Shown piece by piece: positions 27,609 to 36,336 of a stretch of DNA of 64,000 bases (position 1 is its first letter; every line of letters starts with the position of its first letter). The position numbers were made by a program, and so were the translations under genes. Under the pieces are notes generated by a model, which saw only the letters and a program-made list of their open reading frames with translations, was not told the DNA's origin and made no database searches. The stretch is taken from contig NZ_RCZC01000003.1 of the NCBI RefSeq assembly GCF_006439055.1, positions 496,001 through 560,000 of the forward strand, read 5' to 3'. The stretch comes from Sphingomonas glacialis. GTDB taxonomy: Bacteria > Pseudomonadota > Alphaproteobacteria > Sphingomonadales > Sphingomonadaceae.

Positions 27609-28172
27609 CTAGGCCGCGAGCCAGCGCAGAAAACTGGCGATGCCGAAGAGCATGCCCGCACCGGCCGCGATCGCGAAAAAGCAAAAGCCGATCGCAACCG
27701 CCGCGGCGAGCGTGAGCCACGCCCGTTTCACCATCGTCAAATCGTCCGGCCGCGTGCCGTCCAACACCTCCCTCACGAGCATCCGGAACCCCGACTGCGC
27801 ATGGGGCGGTTCGGCGAACCGCCACTGCTCCGACGCCGAATCGTGGAGTTCGAACTCCTCGCGGCCGGCGTCGGGCTGAGCGGTCCCTGCCGGGATGGCC
27901 GGGGTGGTTTCCATCCCAAGAGATTCGCCCCCCGATAGATTGGGGGCGTCGCGGTCGATCACCGCGAACAGCTTGGCGGCATCGCGGCGGTCGCGCGCGC
28001 CGAGTTTGGTGATGGCGTCGCGGATATAGGAATCGACCGTGCCGCTCGCGATGCCCAGGTCGCGCGCGATCTCGTCCGAGCTCTTCAGCGCACGCACGCC
28101 GCGCAGACAGTCCATTTCGCGCGGCGTCAGCCGGGGTGACTTCGGTGCAGCGGCACCGGGTGGCTCGGTCAT
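27609..28172 (-). CDS. LuxR-type HTH regulator with C-terminal transmembrane segment
   Basis: A 187-residue protein with an N-terminal LuxR/GerE helix-turn-helix (about residues 14-75: LTPREMDCLRGVRALKSSDEIARDLGIASGTVDSYIRDAI) and a polar middle, then a hydrophobic helix (WLTLAAAVAIGFCFFAIAAGAG...) at the end. DNA-binding at one end and membrane anchoring at the other imply a membrane-tethered regulator. The start is ATG 28172 (MTEPPGAAAP); the longer frame adds no conserved residues. It is the first gene of the accessory cluster by direction of transcription. Confidence 0.82.
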   Translation of the reverse strand: MTEPPGAAAPKSPRLTPREMDCLRGVRALKSSDEIARDLGIASGTVDSYIRDAITKLGARDRRDAAKLFAVIDRDAPNLSGGESLGMETTPAIPAGTAQPDAGREEFELHDSASEQWRFAEPPHAQSGFRMLVREVLDGTRPDDLTMVKRAWLTLAAAVAIGFCFFAIAAGAGMLFGIASFLRWLAA

Positions 28173-28290
28173 GGTCGCGGACCGTTTGATACGCTGTACT
28201 CCGATTCGTTCGCGGCTGTGTCGGGCGATCCCGTAAGCCTCTGACGTCATAGCCGGTTTCTTGCCCGCGCACAGCCGCCAGCGGGCCGGC

Positions 28291-28935
28291 TCACTCCATC
28301 CCGGCGCGCATCGCTGCGCCCGCGACGAACGGCGCGCCGGCGATCAATACGAGGCTGACCGCGCCGAGCAGCTTGACCGCCTGCGCGCCGCCGTCGATCG
28401 ACCCGGCGCCGAAGATCAGCAGCGGCACCGCGAGCGGCAGCATCACCAGCCCCGCGACTGCGCCCGCACCGCGCAAGCCCGTGACCAGCGCCGAGGTCGC
28501 CACCGCGAGCGCGGCGAGGCCGGGCGTGCCGATCAGCAGCCCGAGTTCGACCGCGCCGAGCGTCTGCGGCGGCAGGCCGAGCAGCCCCGCGGCGAGCACG
28601 GCGGCGATCATCAGCGGCGGGCCGAAGCCGAGCCAATGCGCGACGATCTTGGCCGCCGCCGCCGCTGCCATGCTGATCCCGCGCACCGCGAGCTGATCGA
28701 GCACGCCGCTTTCGGCATCGGGGCCGATCAGCCGCTCGACCGGCATCAGCGCCGCGAGCAAGGCCGCCGCCCAGATCACCCCGCCGCCGATCCGCGCGAG
28801 CAACGCGGTGTCGGGGCCGACCGCGAACGGAAAGAGGATCGTGACGAGCAGGAAGAACGCAAGCGCGTTGACGATCCCGCCGCTCGCCCAGGCGATCCGC
28901 ACGTCTCGCGCGATGAGGGCGAGCAACCCGCTCAT
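28291..28935 (-). CDS. ccmB: Heme exporter protein CcmB
   Basis: A 214-residue inner-membrane subunit of the CcmAB ABC transporter, needed for release of holo-CcmE in cytochrome c maturation (system I). Six hydrophobic helices; the family opening LLALIARDVRIAWASGGIVNALAFFLLV and the ESGVLDQLAVRGIS loop are visible. The ATG at 28935 overlaps the ccmA stop (ATGA). ccmC does not follow; the next ORF downstream lies on the far side of the LuxR gene. Confidence 0.93.
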   Translation of the reverse strand: MSGLLALIARDVRIAWASGGIVNALAFFLLVTILFPFAVGPDTALLARIGGGVIWAAALLAALMPVERLIGPDAESGVLDQLAVRGISMAAAAAAKIVAHWLGFGPPLMIAAVLAAGLLGLPPQTLGAVELGLLIGTPGLAALAVATSALVTGLRGAGAVAGLVMLPLAVPLLIFGAGSIDGGAQAVKLLGAVSLVLIAGAPFVAGAAMRAGME

Positions 28936-29528
28936 CCGAGCACGACCGGGATCGCATCGGGCAGCGCGATCGGCAGATGCGTCGCCACCGCGACCGCGCC
29001 GCCGCCCGCGCGATGCGTCGCGATCAGCCGTTCGAGCATCGCCACGCTGGCCACGTCGAGGCCGTTGGCGGGTTCGTCGAGCAACCATAGCGGCGCGTCG
29101 CTCGCGACGACGCGGGCGAGCGCGGCGCGACGCCGCTGTCCGGTCGAGAGCAGGCGAACCGGCACCGCGGCGATCGGCGCGAGCCCGACGGCTTCGAGTG
29201 CCTTCGCAACACGCGCGGTCGCGCTGGCGGAGGAGGGGGCGGGGGCGGGGTCGAGCGTCGCCCAGAAGTGCAACGCGGCGCCAAGCGGCCGCGCAGCGTC
29301 GAGCGCGGCGGCTTCCGCCATCAGCGCGCGGTGCGGCGGGCAGGTGACCTCGCCGTCGGCCGGACGCAGCAAGCCCGCCGCGATGCGGATCAGGCTCGAC
29401 TTGCCGACGCCGTTGGGCCCCGAGACCGACACCGCCCCGCCTGGCGGGACTTCGAAAGAGATGTGCTCGAACAGCATCCGCCCGCCTCGGACGCAGCGCA
29501 CGTCGCGAAAGGCGAAGACAGGGGTCAC
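28932..29528 (-). CDS. ccmA: Cytochrome c biogenesis ATP-binding protein CcmA
   Basis: A 198-residue ATPase partner of CcmB. Walker A is SGPNGVGKSSL, the signature LLSTGQRRRAALAR, and Walker B LWLLDEPANGLDVA, with switch His in VAVATHLP. The start is a GTG at 29528 (giving [11 protein letters not shown]) that overlaps the TGA of the zincin gene (GTGA). Short but complete, as CcmA usually is. Confidence 0.94.
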   Translation of the reverse strand: MTPVFAFRDVRCVRGGRMLFEHISFEVPPGGAVSVSGPNGVGKSSLIRIAAGLLRPADGEVTCPPHRALMAEAAALDAARPLGAALHFWATLDPAPAPSSASATARVAKALEAVGLAPIAAVPVRLLSTGQRRRAALARVVASDAPLWLLDEPANGLDVASVAMLERLIATHRAGGGAVAVATHLPIALPDAIPVVLG

Positions 29529-29938
29529 GCAGGCCCCGCCGCATCTTCCAGCGCGTGCATATCGTCGTCCGACAGCCCGAAATGATGCCCGATCTCGTGG
29601 ATCGTGACATGCGCGACGAGCGCGTTGAGATCGACCCCGGTCTCGATCCATTCGTCGAGGATCGCCCGGCGATAGAGATGGATCCGGTCGGGCAGGCCGC
29701 CACTGTCCATCGACGATTTCTCGCCGACCGGACGCCCATGATACAGCCCGGTCAGATCGAGCGGATGCTCGATGCCGAGCGCGTCGAGCGTCTCGTCATC
29801 GGCCAAATCCTCGACGATCAGCACGACATCGCCGAGATGCGCGCGGAACTCCGCGGGGAGCCCCGCGATCGTCGCGCGCGCGATCGCTTCGATCGTGTCG
29901 GCGTCGGGCGGGTTACGCGGTTGATCGGCGGGCGGCAT
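29525..29938 (-). CDS. Zincin-like metallopeptidase family protein (DUF1025)
   Basis: A 137-residue small zincin. The zinc-binding motif is [15 protein letters not shown], with an upstream conserved [12 protein letters not shown]. Family members are annotated metallopeptidase; the substrate is unknown. It is the first gene of the zincin-ccmA-ccmB overlap operon and is divergent from the pterin dehydratase gene, with a short shared upstream region. Confidence 0.88.
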   Translation of the reverse strand: MPPADQPRNPPDADTIEAIARATIAGLPAEFRAHLGDVVLIVEDLADDETLDALGIEHPLDLTGLYHGRPVGEKSSMDSGGLPDRIHLYRRAILDEWIETGVDLNALVAHVTIHEIGHHFGLSDDDMHALEDAAGPA

Positions 29939-29988
29939 TGGCTATGCCTTACGGCGAAGGCGGCGCGCGCGCCAGCAGGAGAGCAGGA

Positions 29989-30282
29989 ATGAAGGTCGAA
30001 CCGCTGGACGACGAAGGCCGCGCCGAGGCGCTCGATACGCTCGACGAGTGGGATTATGACGAAGCGCGCGACGCGATCACGCGGACCTTCACCTTCGCCG
30101 ATTTCAGCGAGGCGTTCGCCTTCATGACGCGCGTCGCGTTGCTGGCGGAGAAGGCCGATCACCATCCCGAATGGTCGAACGTGTGGAACCGCGTCGACGT
30201 GCTGCTCACCACGCATGACGCGGGCGGGCTGTCGCACAAGGACGTCGCGCTGGCCGAGGCGATCGACGCGCTACTTGGCTGA
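29989..30282 (+). CDS. phhB: 4a-hydroxytetrahydrobiopterin dehydratase
   Basis: A 97-residue pterin-4a-carbinolamine dehydratase, which recycles the pterin cofactor of phenylalanine hydroxylase or acts in molybdopterin-related chemistry in bacteria. The active site [18 protein letters not shown] with the two histidines and [12 protein letters not shown] is intact. Start at ATG 29989 (MKVEPLDD) after AGGAGAGCAGGA. It converges with the SDR gene immediately downstream. Confidence 0.93.
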   Translation: MKVEPLDDEGRAEALDTLDEWDYDEARDAITRTFTFADFSEAFAFMTRVALLAEKADHHPEWSNVWNRVDVLLTTHDAGGLSHKDVALAEAIDALLG

Positions 30283-31086
30283 TTATTGGGCTGACCCGAT
30301 CGTCCCGCGGCGCATCCGCTTGCGCAAGCTGCCTGGCATCCAGCGCGCGGCGAACGCCATGCGGTCGGCGGTCTTGCCGACATAGGTGTGGACCTTGTCG
30401 CCGTGGACCGCGTCCCATGCCGCTTGCGCGACCGCATCGACGTTGGTCAGCTCGAGCCCGGCGTTGGTGACGACCTGCTTAATGGAGTAATTGCTGTTGC
30501 CCGCGGGCGTCGCGAGTAAAGGCGTGTCGATGAAGCTCGGGACGAGGTCGCGCACCTTGATCCCGGCGCCATACCATTCGCCGTCGAGCGCCTCGGTCAG
30601 CGCGCGCACGCCGAACTTGGTCGCCGAATAGACCGGCAGCCCCGACGAGCCATAGATCGCCGACGCCGACGCGGTGTTGAGCAGGCATGAGCCCGGCGTG
30701 CGCGCGAGATAGGGATAGCCGATCTTCGCGCCGTTGAGCACGCCGACGAGGTTGATCGCGACGACGCGGTCGAGATCGTCGAAGCTCATATCGGCGATCG
30801 GACCGCCGGTGCCGATCCCGGCATTGTTGAACAGCACGTCGAGCCGGCCGCCGGTCGTCGCGGTAAAGGCGTCGAGATGCGCGACCCACGCCTCGCGGTC
30901 GCGCACGTCCATCGTATAGGTCTCGACCATGCCTGCGGGCAGCATCGCGGCGGTGGCGGCGAGCCCGGCGGTGTTGACGTCGGCGAGCCCGACGCGCCAG
31001 CCGCGCGCCGCGAACAGCTTGGCGGTCGCCTGGCCGATCCCCGATCCCCCGCCGGTGATGAAAATTGCCTTTGCGGTGTCGGTCAT
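30283..31086 (-). CDS. Short-chain dehydrogenase/reductase
   Basis: A 267-residue classical SDR. NAD(P)-binding TGGGSGIGQATAKLF at the N-terminus, NNAG at about residue 88, catalytic Ser in LLNTASASAIYG, and YSATKFGVRALTEA (Tyr-x-x-x-Lys). An Asp at the end of the second strand (ADVNTAG) suggests NAD(H) preference. Substrate unknown. The stop adjoins the phhB stop. Confidence 0.9.
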   Translation of the reverse strand: MTDTAKAIFITGGGSGIGQATAKLFAARGWRVGLADVNTAGLAATAAMLPAGMVETYTMDVRDREAWVAHLDAFTATTGGRLDVLFNNAGIGTGGPIADMSFDDLDRVVAINLVGVLNGAKIGYPYLARTPGSCLLNTASASAIYGSSGLPVYSATKFGVRALTEALDGEWYGAGIKVRDLVPSFIDTPLLATPAGNSNYSIKQVVTNAGLELTNVDAVAQAAWDAVHGDKVHTYVGKTADRMAFAARWMPGSLRKRMRRGTIGSAQ

Positions 31087-31235
31087 CGTGCATCCTATCC
31101 GTCATGCCGGGGTCGCCCCGACATGCACCGGGCCGCTCAGGCGTTGGCGGCGAGTGTGCGATACGCGCGCGCTTGGGACAAGCCCGGGCGAACCATGGTT
31201 TGACGCTCCCGCAAAGCTCCCGCACAAAGCGTGCG

Positions 31236-32015
31236 ATGTCAGTCCAGTCCCCCGGCCCCGCCGTCGCCTTTGCCGGCGTCACCAAAGCCTATGCCGGTGG
31301 CACGATCGCGGTCGACGGCGTGTCGGTCGAAATCGCGGGCGGCAGTTTCGTCGCGCTGGTCGGCAGTTCGGGGTCGGGCAAGTCGACCTTGCTCAAGATG
31401 ATCAACCGCCTGATCGCACCGAGTGCGGGCGAGGTCCGCATCGGCGGCGTGGGCGTCGGCGACGAGCCAGCGCACGTGCTGCGCCGGCGGATCGGCTATG
31501 TCTTCCAGAATATCGGCCTGTTCCCGCATATGAGCGTCGCCGAGAATATCGCGATCGGGTTGCGGCTGGCGGGCGAGCGGGCGAATGCCGAGCGCGTCGC
31601 CGAACTGCTCGATCTGGTCGAGCTGCCGCGCGAATTCGCAATGCGCCGCCCCGATGCGCTGTCGGGCGGGCAGCGCCAGCGCGTCGGCGTTGCCCGCGCG
31701 CTCGCTACCGCGCCGGGGCTGCTGCTGCTCGACGAGCCGTTCGGCGCGCTCGATCCGGTGACGCGCGATCAGTTGGGGACCGCGATCCGGCAACTCCACG
31801 ACCGGCTCGGGCTGACGACGATCATGGTGACCCACGACATGGCCGAGGCGCTGATCCTTGCGGATCGCGTGCTGGTGATGGACGCTGGGCGGATCGTCGC
31901 CGATGCCACCCCCAAGGCGCTGCTCGCGGGTGAGGGCGGGCCGGTCGCCGCGGCTTTGGTCGCGGTGCCACGCGAACAAGCGCGGAAGTTGCAGGCGCTG
32001 GAGCGAGGCGCATGA
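31236..32015 (+). CDS. Osmoprotectant ABC transporter ATP-binding protein (OpuCA/OsmV-like)
   Basis: A 259-residue ATPase of a quaternary-ammonium compound importer (glycine betaine, choline or similar). Walker A GSSGSGKSTLLKMINRL, the Q-loop YVFQNIGLFPHM, signature DALSGGQRQRVGVARAL, and Walker B LLLLDEPFGALDPVTR are present; the FQNIGLFPHM and MINR wording is typical of Opu/ProV-type ATPases. CBS domains found in some OpuCA are lacking. The ATG at 31236 was preferred. Stop overlaps the permease start (ATGA). Confidence 0.93.
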   Translation: MSVQSPGPAVAFAGVTKAYAGGTIAVDGVSVEIAGGSFVALVGSSGSGKSTLLKMINRLIAPSAGEVRIGGVGVGDEPAHVLRRRIGYVFQNIGLFPHMSVAENIAIGLRLAGERANAERVAELLDLVELPREFAMRRPDALSGGQRQRVGVARALATAPGLLLLDEPFGALDPVTRDQLGTAIRQLHDRLGLTTIMVTHDMAEALILADRVLVMDAGRIVADATPKALLAGEGGPVAAALVAVPREQARKLQALERGA

Positions 32016-33544
32016 GCCCGTTCGTCGAAGCGCTCACCCGCGTGCCCCCTTTGCTCGCGGCGCATTTGCTGCTGGCGGCGTCGGCGTTGCTGCTCGGGCT
32101 CGCGATCAGTTTGCCGTTGGCGATCTGGTCGGCGCGACGGTCGGGCGTGGCGCGGGTTGCGCTGGGGTTTGCGAGCCTCGTCCAGACGGTGCCGAGCCTT
32201 GCCTTGCTCGCGCTTTTCTATCCGCTGCTGCTGTTCGTGTCGGGGCTGGTCGGTGGCGGGATCCCTGCGCTTGGGTTCCTGCCCTCGCTGCTCGCGCTGA
32301 CGCTCTATGCGTTGCTGCCGATCCTGCGCAATGGCGTGACCGGGCTGCTCGGGCTCGACCCGGCGGTGATCGAGGCGGCCGATGGCGTCGGGATGACGTC
32401 GTGGCAGAAGCTCCGGCTGGTCGAGGCGCCCCTCGTCGCGCCGGTGCTGATGGCGGGGATCCGGACTGCCGCGGTGTGGACGATCGGTGCTGCGACGCTG
32501 TCGACCACGGTCGGCCAGCCGAGCCTTGGCGACATGATCTTTGCCGGACTCCAGACGCAGAATTGGGCGCTGGTGCTCGCCGGCTGCCTCAGTGCGGCGG
32601 CGCTCGCGCTTGCGGTTGATGCGCTGCTCGGGCTGATCGAGCGCGGCATCGCGCAGCGCAAGCGCGGGCGGGTGTGGGCGGCGAGCGGCGTGTTGCTTGT
32701 CGGCGTGCTGCTCGCGCTGACGCCGCTGTGGCCGCGCTCGGGCGACACGATCACGATCGGCGCGAAGAATTTCGGCGAGCAATATATCCTCGCGCGCGTC
32801 ATCGGGCATCGGCTCGAGCGTGCCGGATACCATGTGCAATATCGCGACGGGCTCGGCTCGGCCGTGGTGTTCGGCGCACTCAAGACCGACGCGATCGACG
32901 TCTATGTCGATTACGCGGGCACGATCTGGACCAACGAGATGAAGCGCCGCGACATCCCGGCACGCCCCGCGATGGTCGCGGCGATCGGGGATTGGGCGGC
33001 GAAGACGGCGCAGGTGCGGCTGCTCGGCGCGCTCGGTTTCGAGAACGCCTATGCCTTTGCGATGAAGGACGCGGCGGCCAAGGCGAAGGGCGTCGCGTCG
33101 CTCGATGATCTCGTGCGGGTCGCGCCGCAGTTGACGCTCGGCGCCGATCTCGAATTTCTCGAGCGGCCCGAATGGGCGGCGGTGCAGCGCGCCTATCCGC
33201 TCAAGTTCGGCGCGTCGCACGCTTATAGCCCGACCTTCATGTATCAGGCGCTGGCGAGCGGGCAGGCGGATGTGATCTCGGCCTTCTCCTCCGACGGGCG
33301 GATCGCGGCGCAGCATCTCACCGTGCTGAGCGACCCGCGGCATGCGATCCCGGGCTATGACGCGATCCTGATGGTGGCACCGGGGCGGGCGAAGGATGCG
33401 AAGCTCGTCGCCGCGTTGCAGCCGATGGTCGGGCGGATTCCGGTCGAGGCGATGCGCGCGGCGAACTATCAGGTCGATCGCGATGCCGACAAGGCGACGC
33501 CCGATGCCGCAGCACGGTGGTTGGAGCGCAAGGTCGGATTGTAG
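32012..33544 (+). CDS. Fused permease and substrate-binding protein of osmoprotectant ABC transporter
   Basis: A 510-residue fusion. Residues 1-215 are a BPD-type permease with five or six helices and the EAA-like loop EAADGVGMTSWQKLRLVEAPL. Residues ~235-510 are an OpuAC-type binding protein (TITIGAKNFGEQYILARVI; DVYVDYAGTIWTNEM; SPTFMYQALASGQADVISAF) placed outside the membrane. Together with the upstream ATPase this is a complete importer in two genes. Such permease-binding fusions are known in the OpuC/BetT-like class. The product ends next to a palindromic repeat. Confidence 0.92.
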   Translation: MSPFVEALTRVPPLLAAHLLLAASALLLGLAISLPLAIWSARRSGVARVALGFASLVQTVPSLALLALFYPLLLFVSGLVGGGIPALGFLPSLLALTLYALLPILRNGVTGLLGLDPAVIEAADGVGMTSWQKLRLVEAPLVAPVLMAGIRTAAVWTIGAATLSTTVGQPSLGDMIFAGLQTQNWALVLAGCLSAAALALAVDALLGLIERGIAQRKRGRVWAASGVLLVGVLLALTPLWPRSGDTITIGAKNFGEQYILARVIGHRLERAGYHVQYRDGLGSAVVFGALKTDAIDVYVDYAGTIWTNEMKRRDIPARPAMVAAIGDWAAKTAQVRLLGALGFENAYAFAMKDAAAKAKGVASLDDLVRVAPQLTLGADLEFLERPEWAAVQRAYPLKFGASHAYSPTFMYQALASGQADVISAFSSDGRIAAQHLTVLSDPRHAIPGYDAILMVAPGRAKDAKLVAALQPMVGRIPVEAMRAANYQVDRDADKATPDAAARWLERKVGL

Positions 33545-33556
33545 CGCGGCGCTGCT

Positions 33557-33699
33557 CCCCTCCCTGGAAGGGAGGGGCTGGGGGTGGGTCGGCCTCCCGG
33601 GCGCGGGACGCTTAATAACGCGGTATTCCGTCGCTTTCGTGCTGGCGTTAGCCGCGCCATGGGCCGACCCACCCCCGACCCCTCCCTTTCAGGGAGGGG
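33557..33699. repeat. Paired palindromic repeat, family A (between transporter and ubiG)
   Basis: Two copies facing each other, 33557-33594 and 33662-33699, each with CCCCTCCCT and its complement around GGA or TTC, then a G-rich tail containing GGGTGGGTCGGCC (or its complement). They enclose 67 bp. The pair fills the gap between convergent genes. Confidence 0.9.
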
Positions 33700-33704
33700 A
33701 GGCG

Positions 33705-34454
33705 TTAGCGGGTGGCGGTCACGAAATAATCGAGCTTGGTGTCGTCGCTGAGCACGAAGCCCTTCGCCACCGAGAAGCCCAAGCCCCGCACATCGACCAC
33801 CTTCAACCCGGCAGCGACCACCAGCTCGGTCAGCGCATCCGGCGTCAGGAACTTGTCCCAGTCATGCGTCCCGCGCGGGATCGTGCCCGTCCCTTCGGCA
33901 AAGGTGATCAGCGCCAACCGCGACAGCGCCGTACGGTTCGGCGTCGACAGCACGAGCAGCCCGCCCGGCGCGAGCGCCCCCGCCAGCCCGGCGATGAACC
34001 CTGCCGGATCGGTGACATGCTCGATCACCTCGAGGCTGGTCACCAGATCGAACGTCTCGCCCGCGAGGTCCTCGACGCTGCCGGTCCGATAGTCGATCGC
34101 CAGCCCCGATTGCGCGGCGTGCGTCGCCGCCACCGCGACATTCTCCGCCGCCGCATCGAGCCCGGTCACCGCAGCGCCCAGCCGCGCAAGCGGCTCGCAC
34201 AGCAGCCCTGCCCCGCACCCGACATCGAGCGCGCGCTTGCCGGCGAGCGGCGTGAAGCCCGTGTCGTCGCCGAGCCAGTGCGCGTCGATCCGATCGCGCA
34301 GATAGCGCAGCCGCACCGGATTGAGCCGGTGGAGCATCGCCGACGAGCCCTTGGGATCCCACCATTCCGCCGCCATCGTGCCGAAATGCGCGGCCTCGGC
34401 GGGGTCGATGGTCGTGGTCCGACTAGTTGCAGACGTTACGGTTGCGCTGTTCAT
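33705..34454 (-). CDS. ubiG: Ubiquinone biosynthesis O-methyltransferase UbiG
   Basis: A 249-residue SAM-dependent enzyme that performs both O-methylations in ubiquinone synthesis. The SAM site is RALDVGCGAGLLCEPLARLGAAVTGLDAA, with EHV in SLEVIEHVTDP, and the UbiG marks AEWWDPKGSSAMLHRLNPVRLRYLRD and RGTHDWDKFLTP. Divergent from lysC, separated by 62 bp. Its 3' end directly abuts the repeat pair. Confidence 0.96.
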   Translation of the reverse strand: MNSATVTSATSRTTTIDPAEAAHFGTMAAEWWDPKGSSAMLHRLNPVRLRYLRDRIDAHWLGDDTGFTPLAGKRALDVGCGAGLLCEPLARLGAAVTGLDAAAENVAVAATHAAQSGLAIDYRTGSVEDLAGETFDLVTSLEVIEHVTDPAGFIAGLAGALAPGGLLVLSTPNRTALSRLALITFAEGTGTIPRGTHDWDKFLTPDALTELVVAAGLKVVDVRGLGFSVAKGFVLSDDTKLDYFVTATR

Positions 34455-34516
34455 GGTCGCTTTCTATCAGGACCGCCCCAATAGCCCAAGCCCCACCCCA
34501 AGGACTTCTGCCTCCT

Positions 34517-35791
34517 ATGGCCCGTATCGTGATGAAATTCGGCGGCACCTCGATGGCCGGGATCGAACGGATCCGTTCGGTCGCCGCGCGGGTGAAACGC
34601 GAGGTTGCGGCGGGCAATCAGGTTGCCGTCGTCGTCTCGGCGATGGCGGGCGAGACCGACCGGCTGGTCGGCTTCTGCCGCGAGGCGTCGTCGCTCTACG
34701 ACCCCAAGGAATATGACGTCGTCGTCTCGGCGGGCGAACAGATCACCAGCGGCCTGCTGGCGATCGCGCTGCAGGCGGCGGGTGTCCCTGCGCGCAGCTG
34801 GCTCGGCTGGCAGCTCGCGATCTCGACCTCGGACGCGCATGCCTCGGCGCGGATCCAGGACATCGACATGGCGGCACTCGAGGCGAGCCTCGCCGCGGGC
34901 GAAGTCGCGGTGATCCCGGGTTTCCAGGGCGTCGACGAACACGGCCGCGTCACCACGCTCGGCCGCGGCGGGTCGGATACCTCGGCGGTCGCGATGGCGG
35001 CGGCGATGAAGGCAGACCGCTGCGACATCTATACCGATGTCGACGGCGTCTACACGACGGATCCTCGCATCGTGCCGCGTGCGCGCAAACTGAAGAAGGT
35101 GACGTACGAGGAAATGCTCGAGCTGGCCTCGGTCGGCGCGAAAGTGTTGCAGACCCGCTCGGTCGGCCTCGCGATGAAGGAAGGCGTCCGCGTCCAGGTG
35201 CTGTCGTCCTTCACCGGCGAGGATGCACCGATGGCGGATACATTGCCCGGCACGATGATCGTGGGCGAGGATGAGTTTTGGGAGGAGATTGACGACATGG
35301 AAAGCCAGCTCATCACCGGCATCGCGCACGACAAGAACGAAGCCAAGATCACGCTGATCGCCGTGCCCGACAAGCCCGGCGCGGTCGCCGCGATCTTCGC
35401 GCCGCTGGCACACGCCAACATCAACGTCGACATGATCATCCAGAACATCGCGCACGCCGCGCGCTCGACCGATGTGACCTTCACCGTTCCCGCCGCCGAC
35501 CTGGCGCGCTCGATCGAAGTGCTCAACCAGGGCCGGGATGCGATCGGTTTCGCCGAACTCGTCCACGACACGCGCGTGGCGAAGATCTCGGTAGTGGGCG
35601 TGGGGATGCGCAGCCATGCCGGCGTCGCTTCGACGATGTTCACCACGCTCGGCGAGCGCGGGATCAACATCCAGGCGATCTCGACCAGCGAGATCAAGGT
35701 CTCGGTGCTGATCGAGGAGGATTATACCGAGCTCGCGGTGCGCGTGTTGCACACGGCGTACGGGCTCGACGCGGAGGACGTCGCGGCCTGA
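34517..35791 (+). CDS. lysC: Aspartate kinase
   Basis: A 424-residue monofunctional aspartokinase, first step of the Lys/Thr/Met pathway. The amino acid kinase domain starts IVMKFGGTSMAGIERI; TLGRGGSDTSAVAMAAAMKADRCDIYTDVDGVYTTDPR is the catalytic/nucleotide region. The C-terminus has two ACT domains (ITLIAVPDKPGAVAAIFAPL; KISVVGVGMRSHAGVASTMF), so feedback inhibition is expected. The ATG at 34517 gives MARIVMKFGG; a start further upstream is not conserved. Confidence 0.97.
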   Translation: MARIVMKFGGTSMAGIERIRSVAARVKREVAAGNQVAVVVSAMAGETDRLVGFCREASSLYDPKEYDVVVSAGEQITSGLLAIALQAAGVPARSWLGWQLAISTSDAHASARIQDIDMAALEASLAAGEVAVIPGFQGVDEHGRVTTLGRGGSDTSAVAMAAAMKADRCDIYTDVDGVYTTDPRIVPRARKLKKVTYEEMLELASVGAKVLQTRSVGLAMKEGVRVQVLSSFTGEDAPMADTLPGTMIVGEDEFWEEIDDMESQLITGIAHDKNEAKITLIAVPDKPGAVAAIFAPLAHANINVDMIIQNIAHAARSTDVTFTVPAADLARSIEVLNQGRDAIGFAELVHDTRVAKISVVGVGMRSHAGVASTMFTTLGERGINIQAISTSEIKVSVLIEEDYTELAVRVLHTAYGLDAEDVAA

Positions 35792-35808
35792 ACTGCGCTG
35801 CGGCGCGT

Positions 35809-36204
35809 TCAGTCGCGGCCGAGCAGCTTCGTCGCGAGCTTGCCGACGAAGGTCACTGGATCGCGCCCGCGGCCATAGCCGAAGTGGCGCATCTCGGCCT
35901 TGTTGCAATCGCGCTGGCCGGCGAACATGCCGCACGCGCCGACCGGGGTCAGCGCTGCCATGCCGGTCCCGCGCGTGACGCGGGCGTCGTCGGGCGTGTC
36001 GTCGGGGTTGGTCCAGCCGTCGGCGGCGGGCACCGCAGTCCGATCGTGGCGCGACCCGCAGACGATGATGTCGGTGGAATTCGAGGCCGTGCCGCAGCGG
36101 CGCAGGATGGCGAGGCGATCGGCGGCGGGCAGATGCGCGAGATCGAAGTCGATCGGTAGCGCGGCGCCGGCGCTCTGGAGGATCAGCATCAACACCACCG
36201 ACAT
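35809..36204 (-). CDS. Exported protein, unknown function
   Basis: A 131-residue protein with an N-terminal hydrophobic signal-like segment (MSVVLMLILQSAGAALP) followed by a polar domain containing four cysteines (RRCGTASNST, IIVCGSRHDR, GACGMFAGQRDCNK). The cysteines and the signal suggest a disulfide-bonded periplasmic protein. Sphingomonad relatives are annotated hypothetical. Start ATG 36204, with GGGGGA just upstream; the frame remains open to 36261. Confidence 0.7.
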   Translation of the reverse strand: MSVVLMLILQSAGAALPIDFDLAHLPAADRLAILRRCGTASNSTDIIVCGSRHDRTAVPAADGWTNPDDTPDDARVTRGTGMAALTPVGACGMFAGQRDCNKAEMRHFGYGRGRDPVTFVGKLATKLLGRD

Positions 36205-36336
36205 CGGCCATCCCCCGCAATCCGTACGGGGTGACCGCAGATAGCGGCGGAACGATGGCAAGCCCTTGCCGAAGCGCGGCTATTTCGGTGGGGGGGGCGG
36301 CGCGAGCGTCAGGCCCGCCCCGTCCTTCCCGTCCGA

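Noticed and set aside
27609-28250. Longer LuxR-type start at 28250
   Set aside because: The extra 26 residues carry no conserved pattern and the ATG at 28172 begins the typical MTEPPG-like N-terminus.
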